A stretch of 64,000 nt of DNA from Patiria miniata (taxonomy: Eukaryota; Echinodermata; Asteroidea; Valvatida; Asterinidae). The notes under the pieces were generated by a model, which had not been told where the DNA came from, made no database searches, and saw only the letters and a program-made list of their open reading frames with translations. A program made the position numbers and the translations under genes. Below are positions 27,501 to 37,568 of the stretch, one piece after another; the first letter of the stretch is position 1; every line of letters starts with the position of its first letter. The stretch spans positions 19,829,334 through 19,893,333 of the forward strand of contig NW_024037074.1 in the NCBI RefSeq assembly GCF_015706575.1. The letters are read 5' to 3'.

Positions 27501-30012
27501 TGAAGGGAAGCAGGGAATCTGTATTAAGGGGACCAGGGGATGGTCGGATGCGCCGCCTATGAGGACCGACGTCAGCAGGGGTGGGTTGCCTGCGTCTGGC
27601 AGGCCGAGATAATGAGCCAGTTGCGTTAGATTAGAAGGCACATTTTAACATTGAGTTAATTTAGAAAATTAGAATGTTCCAGCCGATGTGCAAACCAACC
27701 ATAAGCACTTGGTTATCTGAATGTTTCAGGAGGGCCGTTTTACGCATGTGAAACAAAACAGGGCGGTTGATTGTTCGCAGTCAATTAAGTCATGTAGTAC
27801 GCGTTGAGTTGTAATTGGGCGCAACGTTATCATTGTGCCAGCCATAGGACCTCAGGTGGAATATGGCCTGGACGGAAAGGAGCGCCCTTCCCAGCTGTTT
27901 ACGTTCAGGACAAGTCAAGCAACGCCCAGGTCGTTAGTCGTTAAAAATCGAATTTGCAAACCCAGTCGGCCGGCAAAACCTGGTCACGCCCCTGATTTTT
28001 TAACCCCAACCCGAATTAAGTAAAGGGTTCTGTATTCATTCATTGTCATGTTTTGGACGATGGCCACCAGGGTAAAACCCTCCACATATCAAGCTTGCAA
28101 CGATTCGTGTTGGCAAGTCGAAATATCTGGACCTCGACTTCTAAAATTAGAAATCACTGTTTCATTGGAAGGGTATCCTCTGGCTTAAAGGACTCAGTGA
28201 GTAGATTTCACGGGGCTTCCCGTCCCTCTAACCCGGAGCTAGCTTCGTGTCATTTCTCCTTAAAAAAAATCATGTCTCACATAATGTGCTCTGGCAGGAG
28301 AGTTTACCTCGTGGCGTACATCATGACTCGTATATACCTTTGATATCAATGAACGGATATCATCCCTAAGGGAGTGGTCGGTACCAGCGCCCAAACAGAG
28401 TCCGGAGGAGCTATTTTTGACTATACCCCAACGCAATCCCCACGGGCATGAGCTGGTACGATAGACAAACAATTCTTTTGCAAGTCATACCCTTTCTCTT
28501 GAAGATCTTTGTTCATGGCTGTTTCCCTTGGTAACCGTCACATCAATTTGTGAGTGCAGAATGACACTTGAATGACAACCAGCGATTTCACCTTTGAGTG
28601 TTCACTGTTCATGTTGTGTGCACCTCTAAACAAAGCAATTAGATATTTGCTATATATTACGTGAAAGCTCTAGGCAACAATCACCATTTAATTCACTTAA
28701 AAATCATGTTTTATTAAACCAATGCTCCCGCTGTTGTACCAAAGTGACTATTATGATGCCTTTTTTTCTCGACTTCCCAACAATTTTCGACAACCATGTT
28801 GCAGATTGATTTTGGGATGCGTGCCAAGAAATGACAACCAAGAAAAAGCTGATAGCAAAAATCAAAAACTTTTTATTCAGCTTGCACTTTCCTTCCTTGG
28901 TTTAGCATTCGATGGTCACGCTGCAATGAATGACTCGCTTAGTACAAACACATCTCTCAATGGAATATGAGTCATCGGAGTTATTTGTTGTTTGCTGCCG
29001 CGAACGTCTGAGGGCGCCGTTCCATTGAAAGGGGACCTTTGAAATCACCGATTGAACTTCTAATTTGATAAGTAGAGTCCCAGTTTAATATTACTTCTTG
29101 TTTTTTCCCTCTCTTTGCAATACAGGGAATGGTGATGCCCAATGTCCATATACAGACATTGTGGAGATGCAAAGGGTTATCACGTCCGATAATTCTACCA
29201 AATCTTTGCCGGCTCTGTCCTCTAAGCAGACAGACAACAAACAGCCCAGCCTCAAACTCTCCAAGACGATGACACTAAAGAAATCTACATCCTCAAGGCC
29301 ACCGATACAAAACGAACGACAGCTACCTCCGGAACCTCCGACCTATGCAATCATACAGAGGATGGAGATGACGAAGGAAACACCCGAGGCGTCTGGGTCC
29401 GAAGACAAGACACCAAGATGCTCGGCTGAGTTCAGGTACAGCACCTTGTATGCCACACCTGACGCTGCTCTCACAGGGAACAGCCATACCATACCTCGGG
29501 ATTTCAACATGGGTCCACCACGGTACATTCTGTGCGAATCACAGCACATCTACGCCGACATACAGCGCAAATCCAAGGCCAGCACGTGGAGCTGTTCAAA
29601 GAAATCCCGGCCGAAATCCACGGCGTCTGCAGGCGATACGCCCAGGCGTTCCAGGCGCACACTCGGCCGTAGCCTTAGTCGCAACTCCCTCCATAGCATC
29701 GCAAAGAGGTCTAGCAATTCAGGTAGCTCTGGGTACAGTTCACTTCGTGGGAGCAGAGAGAACATCTTTGATAATTACGAGAGTGTGGAAGAACGTTCGG
29801 ATCCTCCGACTCCCAACATCTACTCGGAGACGATACCTAAAGACATCGGCACGACAGAGCATTACGACAGATTAGATCTGATTGCCTCCGACAGCTTGAA
29901 GACGGAATACGATAAACTCAATCGAGGTCCCAAGACATCTCGGGGAGCCGGGATCGTCAAAACATTCTCCAAGAAATACGAGAAACTGGCTGCGGACATG
30001 AGCAAAAGATGA
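6600..30012 (+). CDS. EMI-domain transmembrane receptor A with multi-tyrosine tail, no EGF repeats
   Basis: Proposed exons: 6600-6742, (20442-20541, uncertain), 24775-24890, 25205-25760, 25935-26041 and 29126-30012 (TGA stop). Exon 1 encodes a signal peptide (WMIGFVLSVVIVVLG) and the EMI start NNVC. The 116-nt exon gives the EMI end, YREETRTIYRVVQECC then GRRCV. Exon 25205 is a Gly/Thr-rich stalk, then the membrane span MLCGVGVLSVAAFVVLFLMY and a basic stop-transfer RQRR. The last exon encodes about 295 cytoplasmic residues with 12 tyrosines, nine as YxxL/I/V (YTDI, YAII, YSTL, YADI, YSSL, YESV, YDRL, YDKL, YEKL), plus a Pro-rich LPPEPP and Arg/Ser-rich stretches. YDRL and YDKL are 11 residues apart, an ITAM-like spacing. 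Known Draper/CED-1/MEGF10 proteins combine EMI with tyrosine tails but carry EGF repeats between. All junctions fit in phase except exon 1 to the candidate middle exon. A role as a phospho-tyrosine signalling receptor is inferred. Confidence 0.75.
8430..8503 (-). repeat. tRNA-like SINE head or tRNA pseudogene
   Basis: On the minus strand the sequence has an A-box-like TAGCCATAATGGCCGAG and, about 45 bp on, a B-box-like GGGTTCGAATTCC. The D-arm and anticodon arm do not close well, so it is not called a functional tRNA. Confidence 0.45.
10385..10445. repeat. (ATTCA)n tract with retroposon-like tail
   Basis: Tandem ATTCA units run into ACTTTATTTATCC and a short A-rich segment, as seen at 3' tails of some LINE/SINE families. 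A second TTTATTCGGCC-type segment follows near 10620. No family was assigned. Confidence 0.3.
11725..12005. mobile_element. decayed MITE with GCGGATC terminal repeats
   Basis: The ends read CAGTAGCGGATCTA and, inverted, TAGATCCGCCCCTG. They match the terminal repeats of the hAT-like MITEs at 27151 and 34016. Flanks are similar (GGAAACGT / AACGTTCC) but give no clean target duplication, consistent with an old copy. Confidence 0.5.
12162..12310 (+). mobile_element. 5' fragment of the TTAA-flanked MITE
   Basis: From TTTAAAGGGAAGATACATG onward about 140 bp match the left part of the element at 34996 (GCAAACATC, AACGAAATGATCAA, GACAGTCTAAAGCATCC). The match stops in a poly-T run, so the right half is missing. 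Confidence 0.65.
13273..13572 (-). pseudogene. remnant of a LINE-type reverse transcriptase C-terminus
   Basis: The minus-strand reading frame contains RRMKLAGHHHRHPELP, then WELTHGRRHKGRPNASYIK, and NRDAWRIRARARL. These match the pattern RxxWAGHxxRM...GxRxxGRPxxRYKD...DRxxWR found at the C-terminus of many non-LTR retrotransposon proteins. The Trp of WAGH is replaced and the fragment is isolated, with no upstream polymerase domain, so it is a dead fragment inside the receptor A intron. Confidence 0.65.
14656..14931. mobile_element. 276-bp MITE with ATGGGCGTCGCCAGGAG ends
   Basis: The left end reads ATGGGCGTCGCCAGGAG; the right end read in reverse is ATGGGCATCGCCAGGAG, a 17-bp terminal inverted repeat with one mismatch. 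The interior has A- and G-rich blocks. The same ends bound the element at 47962-48200. Confidence 0.75.
15838..16160. repeat. tandem duplication, two units offset by 171 bp
   Basis: GCAGGGATGGGTGTGTAATT begins at 15847 and again at 16018. Each is followed by the same ~70 bp through CGAGACTCGTTAGG, GAGGGATCGATTT and a weaker match to ATATCATGAG. It lies in an intron with no coding frame across it. Confidence 0.8.
20442..20541 (+). other. candidate middle EMI exon of receptor A
   Basis: A 100-nt stretch flanked by GGCAG and GTTAGA reads GRTFTVEMFQ, then ITGGLCPGTRWYDNYHGRG. It resembles the middle EMI exons of receptor B (TVTFQETYQ ... TNCG) and of the MEGF-like gene (ELATLHLTE ... DGCD). Its 3' end is phase 2 and fits the 24775 exon exactly. 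Its 5' end needs a preceding phase-1 exon, whereas the 6600-6742 exon ends in phase 2, so either another small exon or alternative first exon exists, or this call is wrong. Confidence 0.45.
26071..26180. repeat. near-perfect hairpin with telomere-like CCCTAA loop
   Basis: Arms at 26071-26111 and 26141-26180 are inverted repeats of about 40 bp with very few mismatches (ATACCTATGTTCCCCAATAC and complement). The 29-bp loop holds consecutive ACCCTA units. Further ACATAGG/ATTGGGGAACAT units follow to about 26208. It begins 30 bp after the end of receptor A exon 25935-26041. Confidence 0.8.
26209..29125 (+). other. remainder of intron before receptor A tail exon
   Basis: Apart from the MITE at 27151 I see no exon. 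The phases of the flanking exons (1 and 1) already match, so none is required. Confidence 0.5.
27151..27409. mobile_element. 259-bp hAT-type MITE with perfect 8-bp TSD
   Basis: Ends read CAAGGGCAGATGCAGG and CTGGATCCGCCCTTG, flanked on both sides by CACCAAAC (27143-27150 and 27410-27417). An 8-bp duplication with such short ends is typical of the hAT superfamily. The interior matches the copies at 35997 and 58908 (GTGGTCAGAAATTGCCTCAG). It is in intron 5 of receptor A. Confidence 0.85.
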
Positions 30013-33000
30013 GTGTGGCGGTAATTTAGAGCACAGCCAGTCTCAATTTCAGTCACATGCCATCATAAAATTAATGAAAATGAAGGCAAATGTTTTTCTC
30101 AAAATTCTGGTTTGTGCCAGTGTGTGGACGAAATTTGCATACTTCTCACTTCTTGAGTGATGACGAAGTTTAAAATTGCAAGATCAAGTTTATTTCGATA
30201 CATCCGCGAGGGAAGTGTTAAATACCAGTGAAGATCTAGTTAGATGCAAAGAGCCTGTCTTAAAGCTGATGCAATTTTGATAAACACCTAAAAACTCAGA
30301 AATACATTCAGCTACAATAATTAATGGGGGAGTATTACGGACGAACAGGTGTATTCTAAACGAGATAAGTAGAGCGACACTGACCATGTCATGGTCCAAT
30401 GAAAGGGCTCACCCCTTAATTGAACCCAAGGTTTGGAAGGGGAGACGAGTATTTCCCAGATTATTGGATCAAACTACGGAAACCTGTACAGCTCCTCTTC
30501 GAAAAGCTAGGATTAGATAAATAGGTTACCTCGGCCATGGAGCAACTAAGAAGGAAGAGGTCAAAGTGTATCTGCTGAATATTCATTTATTTGATGCGGT
30601 GTTAAGAGCATAATCGGTTTATTCAATAAGGGGTTTTTTTTGGGGGGGGGGAGGGAGGTGTGGGGTGGGGAGTGACCTCACGTGACCTCTTGACCTCTTC
30701 AATTGTGCCAACGGGTGTACATAGGCCTAGTACTTGAAGGGTTGTAGTTTAAAGAGTAATAACTCCGTAGACGTTGTACGTAATGGAAGACTTTTGGTTT
30801 TCAATGATGAAATTTAACTCATCGATGAAATAACGGAACAAAATGAAGTAATCCTTGAAAAAGTGTCACTTCAGGGAAAGATTTACCATTGGGGAAGACA
30901 CCAAAAGAATGGAACATATAAAGCTATCTGAAGTGTTACGATTTTTTTCAATTGCATTTCTTATACCCAGTAAGTTTTTATTTCTCACCATTATCAAAAG
31001 ATATACTCGCTGTTTTTGGTAACGAAACTTGTCTTTGTTGTTACAAAAGTGAATCGGTATTGCCCTAGTCACGCTCGTGTTGTCAAGAGAGGGCGGTACA
31101 ACAGAATGATAATTCTTCACCGGGCCTGGCCGATGTCCTATCCCGTATGACGACGTCATAGTCCTGGCTATGTCTCAGTTTCCCCGCAACCTGTTTTTGA
31201 ATGTTAGCTCACTCAACATCCAGGAAACGTGATCCACATTCAGTGTTTTTGTGAACTGGTTTGATAGCTATCGCCAGGATGCGAAAAAAATGAAAGTACC
31301 TATTGTGAACGGAAAAAACACATGAGTTATGGCGCAATGAAGTAGCAGATATTGCAACATGATCCTGAAAAGAAAAACCTCATGGATGTGACTTTGGGTT
31401 TTTACCCCGACCTATATTTGGCAAGTCAAGAAAACTTTTGGACCGCAAAATCTATCAAGGTTATAAAAACAAATGATCATGTGCTTCGGCCCTTAAATTG
31501 CACAATCTAGACACACTGAGAAAAGAGCGGGTTTTTCCTTCATCGACTTCGGTAGTTTGAACAACGACAAAAAGTGGTACCAGAGCATTTATTTTACAAA
31601 CCAAGTCAACACATTTTCTTAAATGGCTAAGCTTTACAATTTGGCTGTAACCTACATGAGTATTAATAACTGTACATTATATTTGTTGTCAGAGGCATAA
31701 TTATGTAATTTTTGTGCACACCTAAATCGATGTGATAGTTGACGAATTTCCTGGACTCTGTAATGGTTCGATTTGACCAGTTCTGACGAAAGAATATACT
31801 TTTAGTAGTCTAATAAAGGAACTGGAATAATTACATATACGGTACAATTTTTTAGCCTGGACATGACATAATGTTCTATTATGACTAATATATGCTCGAA
31901 ACTTGATCCTTACTGCTGACAAGTTGAGTCGTGAAGTGGTGTAGGGCGGGCTGGGAGGGGCAAAAGATGTGCTTAAATTTGAAAACTGAGAAATTGTTTC
32001 ATATTATGAAGTCCTTTTGCTGCTCCTCAATTTCTACGTCTTGTTCCATACCCCTTCATGACGTTACCACTTTTTTGTAAAAAAAATGTGCAATAAGTTT
32101 TAGCTCTTTGTGTAAATTATTAGTTAACACACTTTTCTAACGTTTTATTATATTGATATACATGTATCGAGTATGAACAAAGTAATAAAAAAGAACTTTA
32201 ATTATGATCTGATAATATTGTTGATGTCCATTTGACTTTCCTTAAAGACGGTCTCCACAGTCCTGTAAAGAGAAAGATTCTGGGCCTTCCAAATCTTCCC
32301 GAACGCCAATGAAATCCTGTTTTTGAAATCAACATGTCAGGTGATTTTTTCCAAAGTTGTTTCACTTTTCAGGCCACGGTTTTTCTGGGGAAATCCCTTG
32401 TTATTGTTTTAAGTAGTAATGCAGATTTAGGCATGCAGCTTGCAAAGCGATTAATCATGGGTTTTTGTTATCCGGTTTTAAACTTTTGAAATGTCTGACG
32501 ATGACCAAAGGTCGGACGTTACAGTCTGTGATAATTGCCAGTGGAATAATTAAGTTCCAGTGTGGACGATAATAGTCGAGAAGCTCAAGGAGATCAGCAA
32601 TTAAAAAAAAAAAAAAACATATAAATTTCCAAAATTCTGACACTTTCACGTTAAGGCCTATGTCAATTCATTGCAGCCAGAATCAACCCCGTATACCTTA
32701 GGGACCGGCAGGGATAACTGCCTCTTTCCTTGCCGCGCTTACAGCCACACCTGACCTGTCTTGAGAACTCTCTCGGCTTATAAAGCAGCCAGACCCCAAC
32801 AATAATTTCTCCAATGAGACACCCTCAAACCAATTTTTTTCATCTACATGTGCTGCTTCAGAATACTCACTGCAATCCAGTCCCTTTAACATGGCAAAGA
32901 CCCACGGGAGGGCCTATTTTTAGCCCGAGTTGGCCAAATCCAAGCCTAGACCAGGAAATGAAACCCATTTGCTGCATTTCCTGAGCAGAAGTCCTGTCCA

Positions 33001-33107
33001 ACCAGATTTAGCTTTTTGAGTCATGCCTCCTTTGAGATTTGTACTACAAGGAACATAAATTTCACCCTGCAGTTTGAAACAGCCAAAGCAATGATTTCGT
33101 GGACACA

Positions 33108-33181
33108 ACAGGGGGCGCTATTTGGGATTGGTAAATCAAGGCAAACAGTTTTAAGCATGATCCCAAATAGCTCCCGTTATT
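33108..33181. repeat. short inverted repeat (about 20-bp arms)
   Basis: AACAGGGGGCGCTATTTGGG near 33108 pairs with the reverse of ATCCCAAATAGCTCCCGTT near 33162, around a ~33-bp loop. It may be a tiny MITE or a structural hairpin. Confidence 0.55.
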
Positions 33182-34015
33182 ATTGGATATTCCACTTATA
33201 AGTATATCCCTTTCTCTGAGAATTTCTAATTGAGGACCAACGGACACTCGATCTACCCACAAAAGTCTACTCTATGGGCGCCATCTTTGACAAACGGTAG
33301 CTTGAAACAAGATAAGGCTGTGGTAACATTTAGGTCCGGGTGCGAGTAGTGCGTTTTCCTGCTCAGGTACTCGCAACGAAATTACTTATTATATATCTTG
33401 ATGTTTACAAGTAAAACGGATCGGTAGAAAAAAAACCGTGATGTGCTTTATCTGGTAGCTACAAACGTTTGCTTGAAATAAGCGTAAATCTTTGTACTTA
33501 AAAGGTGTTTGTGCGAAAGCGTCTCTGCCAACAGAGCACACAACAGCGCCCTCTTGTGATTTACTGTTACAATCATCCAATCCTTATCGAACCACGTTTT
33601 TTACCGTTAATTCTTGCTCCGTAAAATCCCCGTTTATGACTCCTGATCATCATTTGGCTTAATTACCCAATTACCAGGTTCATTATAAATACCCTCTGTG
33701 CGTGAATTACAGAAAGTAAGTACAATTCTGGTTGATTAAGATATGATATTTGGGGGGATTTACTTCATGTTTATTGTCAATTTTGGGTTGCAATTTACGC
33801 TGTACTAACGCAGATGGGAATTTACACGTCATGCCATACGCGTGCTTATACACATGTTTGTGGGCACTTTACTGGGGATATTGAGGGTTTCATAGTATTT
33901 AGGGTCTTTCCATGAATATAGGTGCTATTATACCCATATTTGGGGTTGTTAATAAGTATTTTGGGACATTTTCATCCATATTTGTGCTCATGTTATGTAC
34001 ATGTTATTGCCAGCC

Positions 34016-34125
34016 CAGGGGCGGATCCAGGAATTTTCGCAGGGGGTGGGGTTCATCAGCAAAAAATTCTGAAAATGTTCACAGTTTTTTTTCTCCTGAC
34101 ACTTGGCCTCCGTAAAATCTAAAGT

Positions 34126-34158
<33 letters not shown>

Positions 34159-34405
34159 CTGGGGGCTGGTACCATATTTCAATAGGGGGGGCTGTTCAAA
34201 TTCGAATATTATTAACACTAGATTACAGAATGGTGTACCGTATTTTGAACAGGCAAACATTATACCAGTATATCTTTTTTTGGGTGTCACAGCATGGGGG
34301 GGGGGGGGGGGGGGGGTTCGACTTATTTTTGGGGAATTTGTATGGAATTTTTTTTTGGACAGAGCTGGGGGCGGGGTTACCCCCCCCCCTCTGGATCCGC
34401 GCCTG
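34016..34405. mobile_element. MITE with CAGGGGCGGATCC ends and long G tracts
   Basis: Ends are CAGGGGCGGATCCAGG and CTGGATCCGCGCCTG, related to the hAT-type copies nearby. It contains a 33-bp pure G run (34126-34158) and a second near 34297. The 8-bp flanks do not match cleanly. Glycine-rich ORFs here are artefacts of the G tracts. Confidence 0.65.
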
Positions 34406-34995
34406 TGCTTACATGTATATTGTTAATGTTTATTATATGATTAGGGTTTCTAGGCCTGTGACATACTAATTAAGTTCCCCTTTGTATTTATTCTTCCCTT
34501 TAGAACCACACACATACTCATAGCATACACAGCACACACATCTATTCCTAACAGTGCCACACTACCCATAACCCTAGTCAATAATAAATCCTGTTACCAG
34601 CCCATCACCAGTTTTGGTCGCCTACTTCTTTTTAGTGTTCGTTTATTTTGTCAGATACTTAAATTAAGCTGTGATTGTTTTGCCCATGTTGAGAAGTCAT
34701 ATTATGGTGGTTTTACAGTCATGTGACGAATCGGGGATGCATATCCATTCCTCTGAACAGTCAAGTGGTGGTTGGACCTCAACTTTGCTGATTCATGCGG
34801 CGGTTTGCCAGTCAAGTCTATGTCAACAACATGTTTAGGCCTAGCATGTATTTTAGAATCATGGGTCAGTCAGATACTTCAACCGAAGACATGGTACCGA
34901 CATACATATTAAGGTGGTCGTGTATACGGTTAAAAACATTAATGTTTTTAACACGTCATGGTAAATCTTCTTTACTCCCATCTTCAACCCTTGCC

Positions 34996-35520
34996 TTAAA
35001 GGGAAGATACAACATTTGCAAACATCACAAAACGAAATGATCAAATTATCATGAAATACCTTACTGGATTGTTAGGGAATGACAGTCTAAAGCATCCTGT
35101 AAAATCGTGGCTCCTGGTGTGCTATCATTCTCAAGAAAAATGGTATTTTTGCAACGCTGGTCGGCCGACCAGCGTTGGAATAAACTTTTTTTTTTCGAAA
35201 CCTGCATCTAATTTTTCATAATTAGTTATTCATCGTTTTCTTTGCAATTGATTGCACACCTGTTAAGGAGTACAAGCCTGCTCGACTGATTCTCTGACCT
35301 TATACAATTCCCCAAAGTCTATAAATTGCTCCGTTTCATCCTAAGTGGGGTCGGGGAACCAGACTACAAGAACATGATTGGTTTTCTTGGTTTTTCCAAC
35401 ATCTACAAGCCCAAAACGTGAAACAAGTATTTGAACAATATTTGCTATAACATACTAATCCTCCAAATCCATTTATTTCTGAAAATTGCAGCAAAAGCAA
35501 ATGTTGTACATTCCCTTTAA
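34996..35520. mobile_element. 525-bp piggyBac-like MITE with TTAA at both ends
   Basis: TTAA at 34996-34999 and 35517-35520 brackets inverted ends AGGGAAGATACAACATTTGC and (reverse) AGGGAATGTACAACATTTGC. TTAA target duplication is diagnostic of piggyBac-type insertion. There is no transposase, so it is non-autonomous. A 5' fragment of the same family is at 12162. Confidence 0.85.
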
Positions 35521-35996
35521 AGTTGGCTAATGCCCATGGCTACTCCAACGATGGCAGCATTTATATTTCTGGAGGACTACACAAAAAAGGAAACCTATTG
35601 ACAAATGGAATCTAATATTTTGAGATCCTTTGATTGTTCAGAAGCTTTTTTGATTTTTTTTGGTAATACATATGACAACGGTGCTGTTAAATTACAGGGA
35701 ATAAGGTTCAGATGCGCACACGACACGTGACAGACGCCTGCGGTGCATCGTCTTTTGGTGCGAATTACTAAGTAAGAATCACAAGGTTGGTGAGGACAAA
35801 TATGCACAATTTAAACTGCTGCATGTTAGTGCCGTAAAACGTCAAAGGTTATTTGTGGTACCTCGGAAGACGGTCACAACATAACGTCAAGCAGTATTTT
35901 TTACGCCACCTACCATAACGCTTATAACATTAACAGTGATCCCAAGTTTTGTTGGCACAGTGCATGCGTGCAGTTGAAGAAATATAGGGTGTAGCA

Positions 35997-36321
35997 CAAG
36001 GGCGGATCCGGGGGGGGGGCCAAAGGGGGCCATGCCCCCCCCCCCAAAAAAAAAACGAAACCAATTTTTTTTTTTTTTTATGTGACATCGCAATAAAGGC
36101 AGGCAATGAGTACACCACCATCTTTTCCTCAAAAAAACATTGGTTAAAGTGGTCAGAAATTGCCTCAGATCGCACCACAGAGCATCTAGAATCCAAAATT
36201 TTTTCGGGGCCCTTAAGCGGGCCCCGAACCCCACGCCGTAATTTTTTTGACCCACGTTTTTGGGGCACCAAAATTTTTTTGGCCCCCCCCCCAAAAAAAT
36301 TGTGTTCTGGATCCGCCCTTG
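35997..36321. mobile_element. 325-bp hAT-type MITE with perfect 8-bp TSD
   Basis: Ends CAAGGGCGGATCC and GGATCCGCCCTTG are a perfect 13-bp inverted repeat. GTGTAGCA flanks both sides (35989-35996, 36322-36329). It contains an internal palindrome GGGGCCCTTAAGCGGGCCCC and the shared family core. Confidence 0.9.
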
Positions 36322-37568
36322 GTGTAGCAATGTATTGAGTCTTCCAGAGTCTCTAATTTTTACAACTTTATGAATTCCCCAATGCTTATAGGCACCCTTA
36401 CACAAATTTACAGTTTTGTGACGGTAACGGGCATTTTACAGGCTTCAGTCACCAAAGGTAACTAATACCGACCGTGCATTGACAAAGTTAAATCTGCCAA
36501 TTCAGTGTGAAACCTGCCCTCACAGGCCGTGTACGCCCATGTTAGACTAGCCACCAATCCGACCCACACGTCTCAAGTTTGTCCTCAATAAGTGCATGTA
36601 AAGGCCAGTATAAACACCCACACGTTGGCCTCCATTCATCTCCTGCTGGAGAGGTCAACGTGCTGTTATTCACGGATTACCAAGTCCCACGCGTTTACCA
36701 ACACACTAGTCATGCAATACCACAATCGTACCAATAAGTCGACGGTACGTGTACTGGGGGAAAAGGGAACGAACTGTGTCCCCTGCAGCAACTCACAATA
36801 GAAGTTTCTCACCTACTGTATGAAACCTTTCACTCGGGTCAACTGAGGCTTTTCAAACCCTCCGATCGATACAACTGCTGGTACTGCATGTACATGTACA
36901 CCGTTGGTGTCACGGAAGTTTTGGGTGAAATCAATGGTGCATATAAAGAACCCAGAACGTTGTACCCGTGTCTTGTACCGCGCTCTCTGAGTGCTCGTAC
37001 GATGCATACGTTTATACCCGACCCACAACTGATTCAATTATTCAGACGAAACGGCGTGTGATTTGATTTGACGTTTGGAGGGACACCAGTAGCTACAGCC
37101 TTGATTGTGGACCTGTTTTCATTGCAGCAGCCGGAGTAAATCGAAACATCGGAATCGACTCTGACTCATACCACGCATACGTCGTTGTCCTGTTTATATC
37201 TCAACCCACCCAGTGGAAATGTCGTAGTCATGATGAACATTGCCTCCTATCACATAACTCGAGTGTTCGTCTGGACCACGGACTGAGTTCCTGTTTGCTA
37301 ATGTCATTGTTCTCAGTGGCACTGTATCATCAAGAATCATCAAGTGTTGTCAAGTTGAGACAGGGTAACTTGGACTTTGACTTCTCCCGCGTCCAAAAAC
37401 GACAGAGCTTGGTGGTAAATAGCTGGCCTATTGAACGTCACTGCGTTTTCTTATTGAACACATATTTGCGAATGTTCAAACTTGTTGTACAACTGTTAAC
37501 TGGCGGCTGACTTCGTAAACTGACGTGAACTCCTCTTGGAAGCCACTTGTACCACACTGGGATTTGTA

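Larger units (their letters stand above)
30013..37568. other. spacer between receptors A and B
   Basis: No coding exon was recognised. It holds G-runs near 30640, a 33-bp G tract at 34126-34158 inside a MITE, a small hairpin near 33108, and three MITEs (34016, 34996, 35997). Both neighbours are on the plus strand, so this includes the 3' UTR of A and the promoter of B. Confidence 0.45.

Noticed and set aside
34103-34426. Glycine-rich ORFs across G tracts
   Set aside because: They translate homopolymer G runs inside a MITE.
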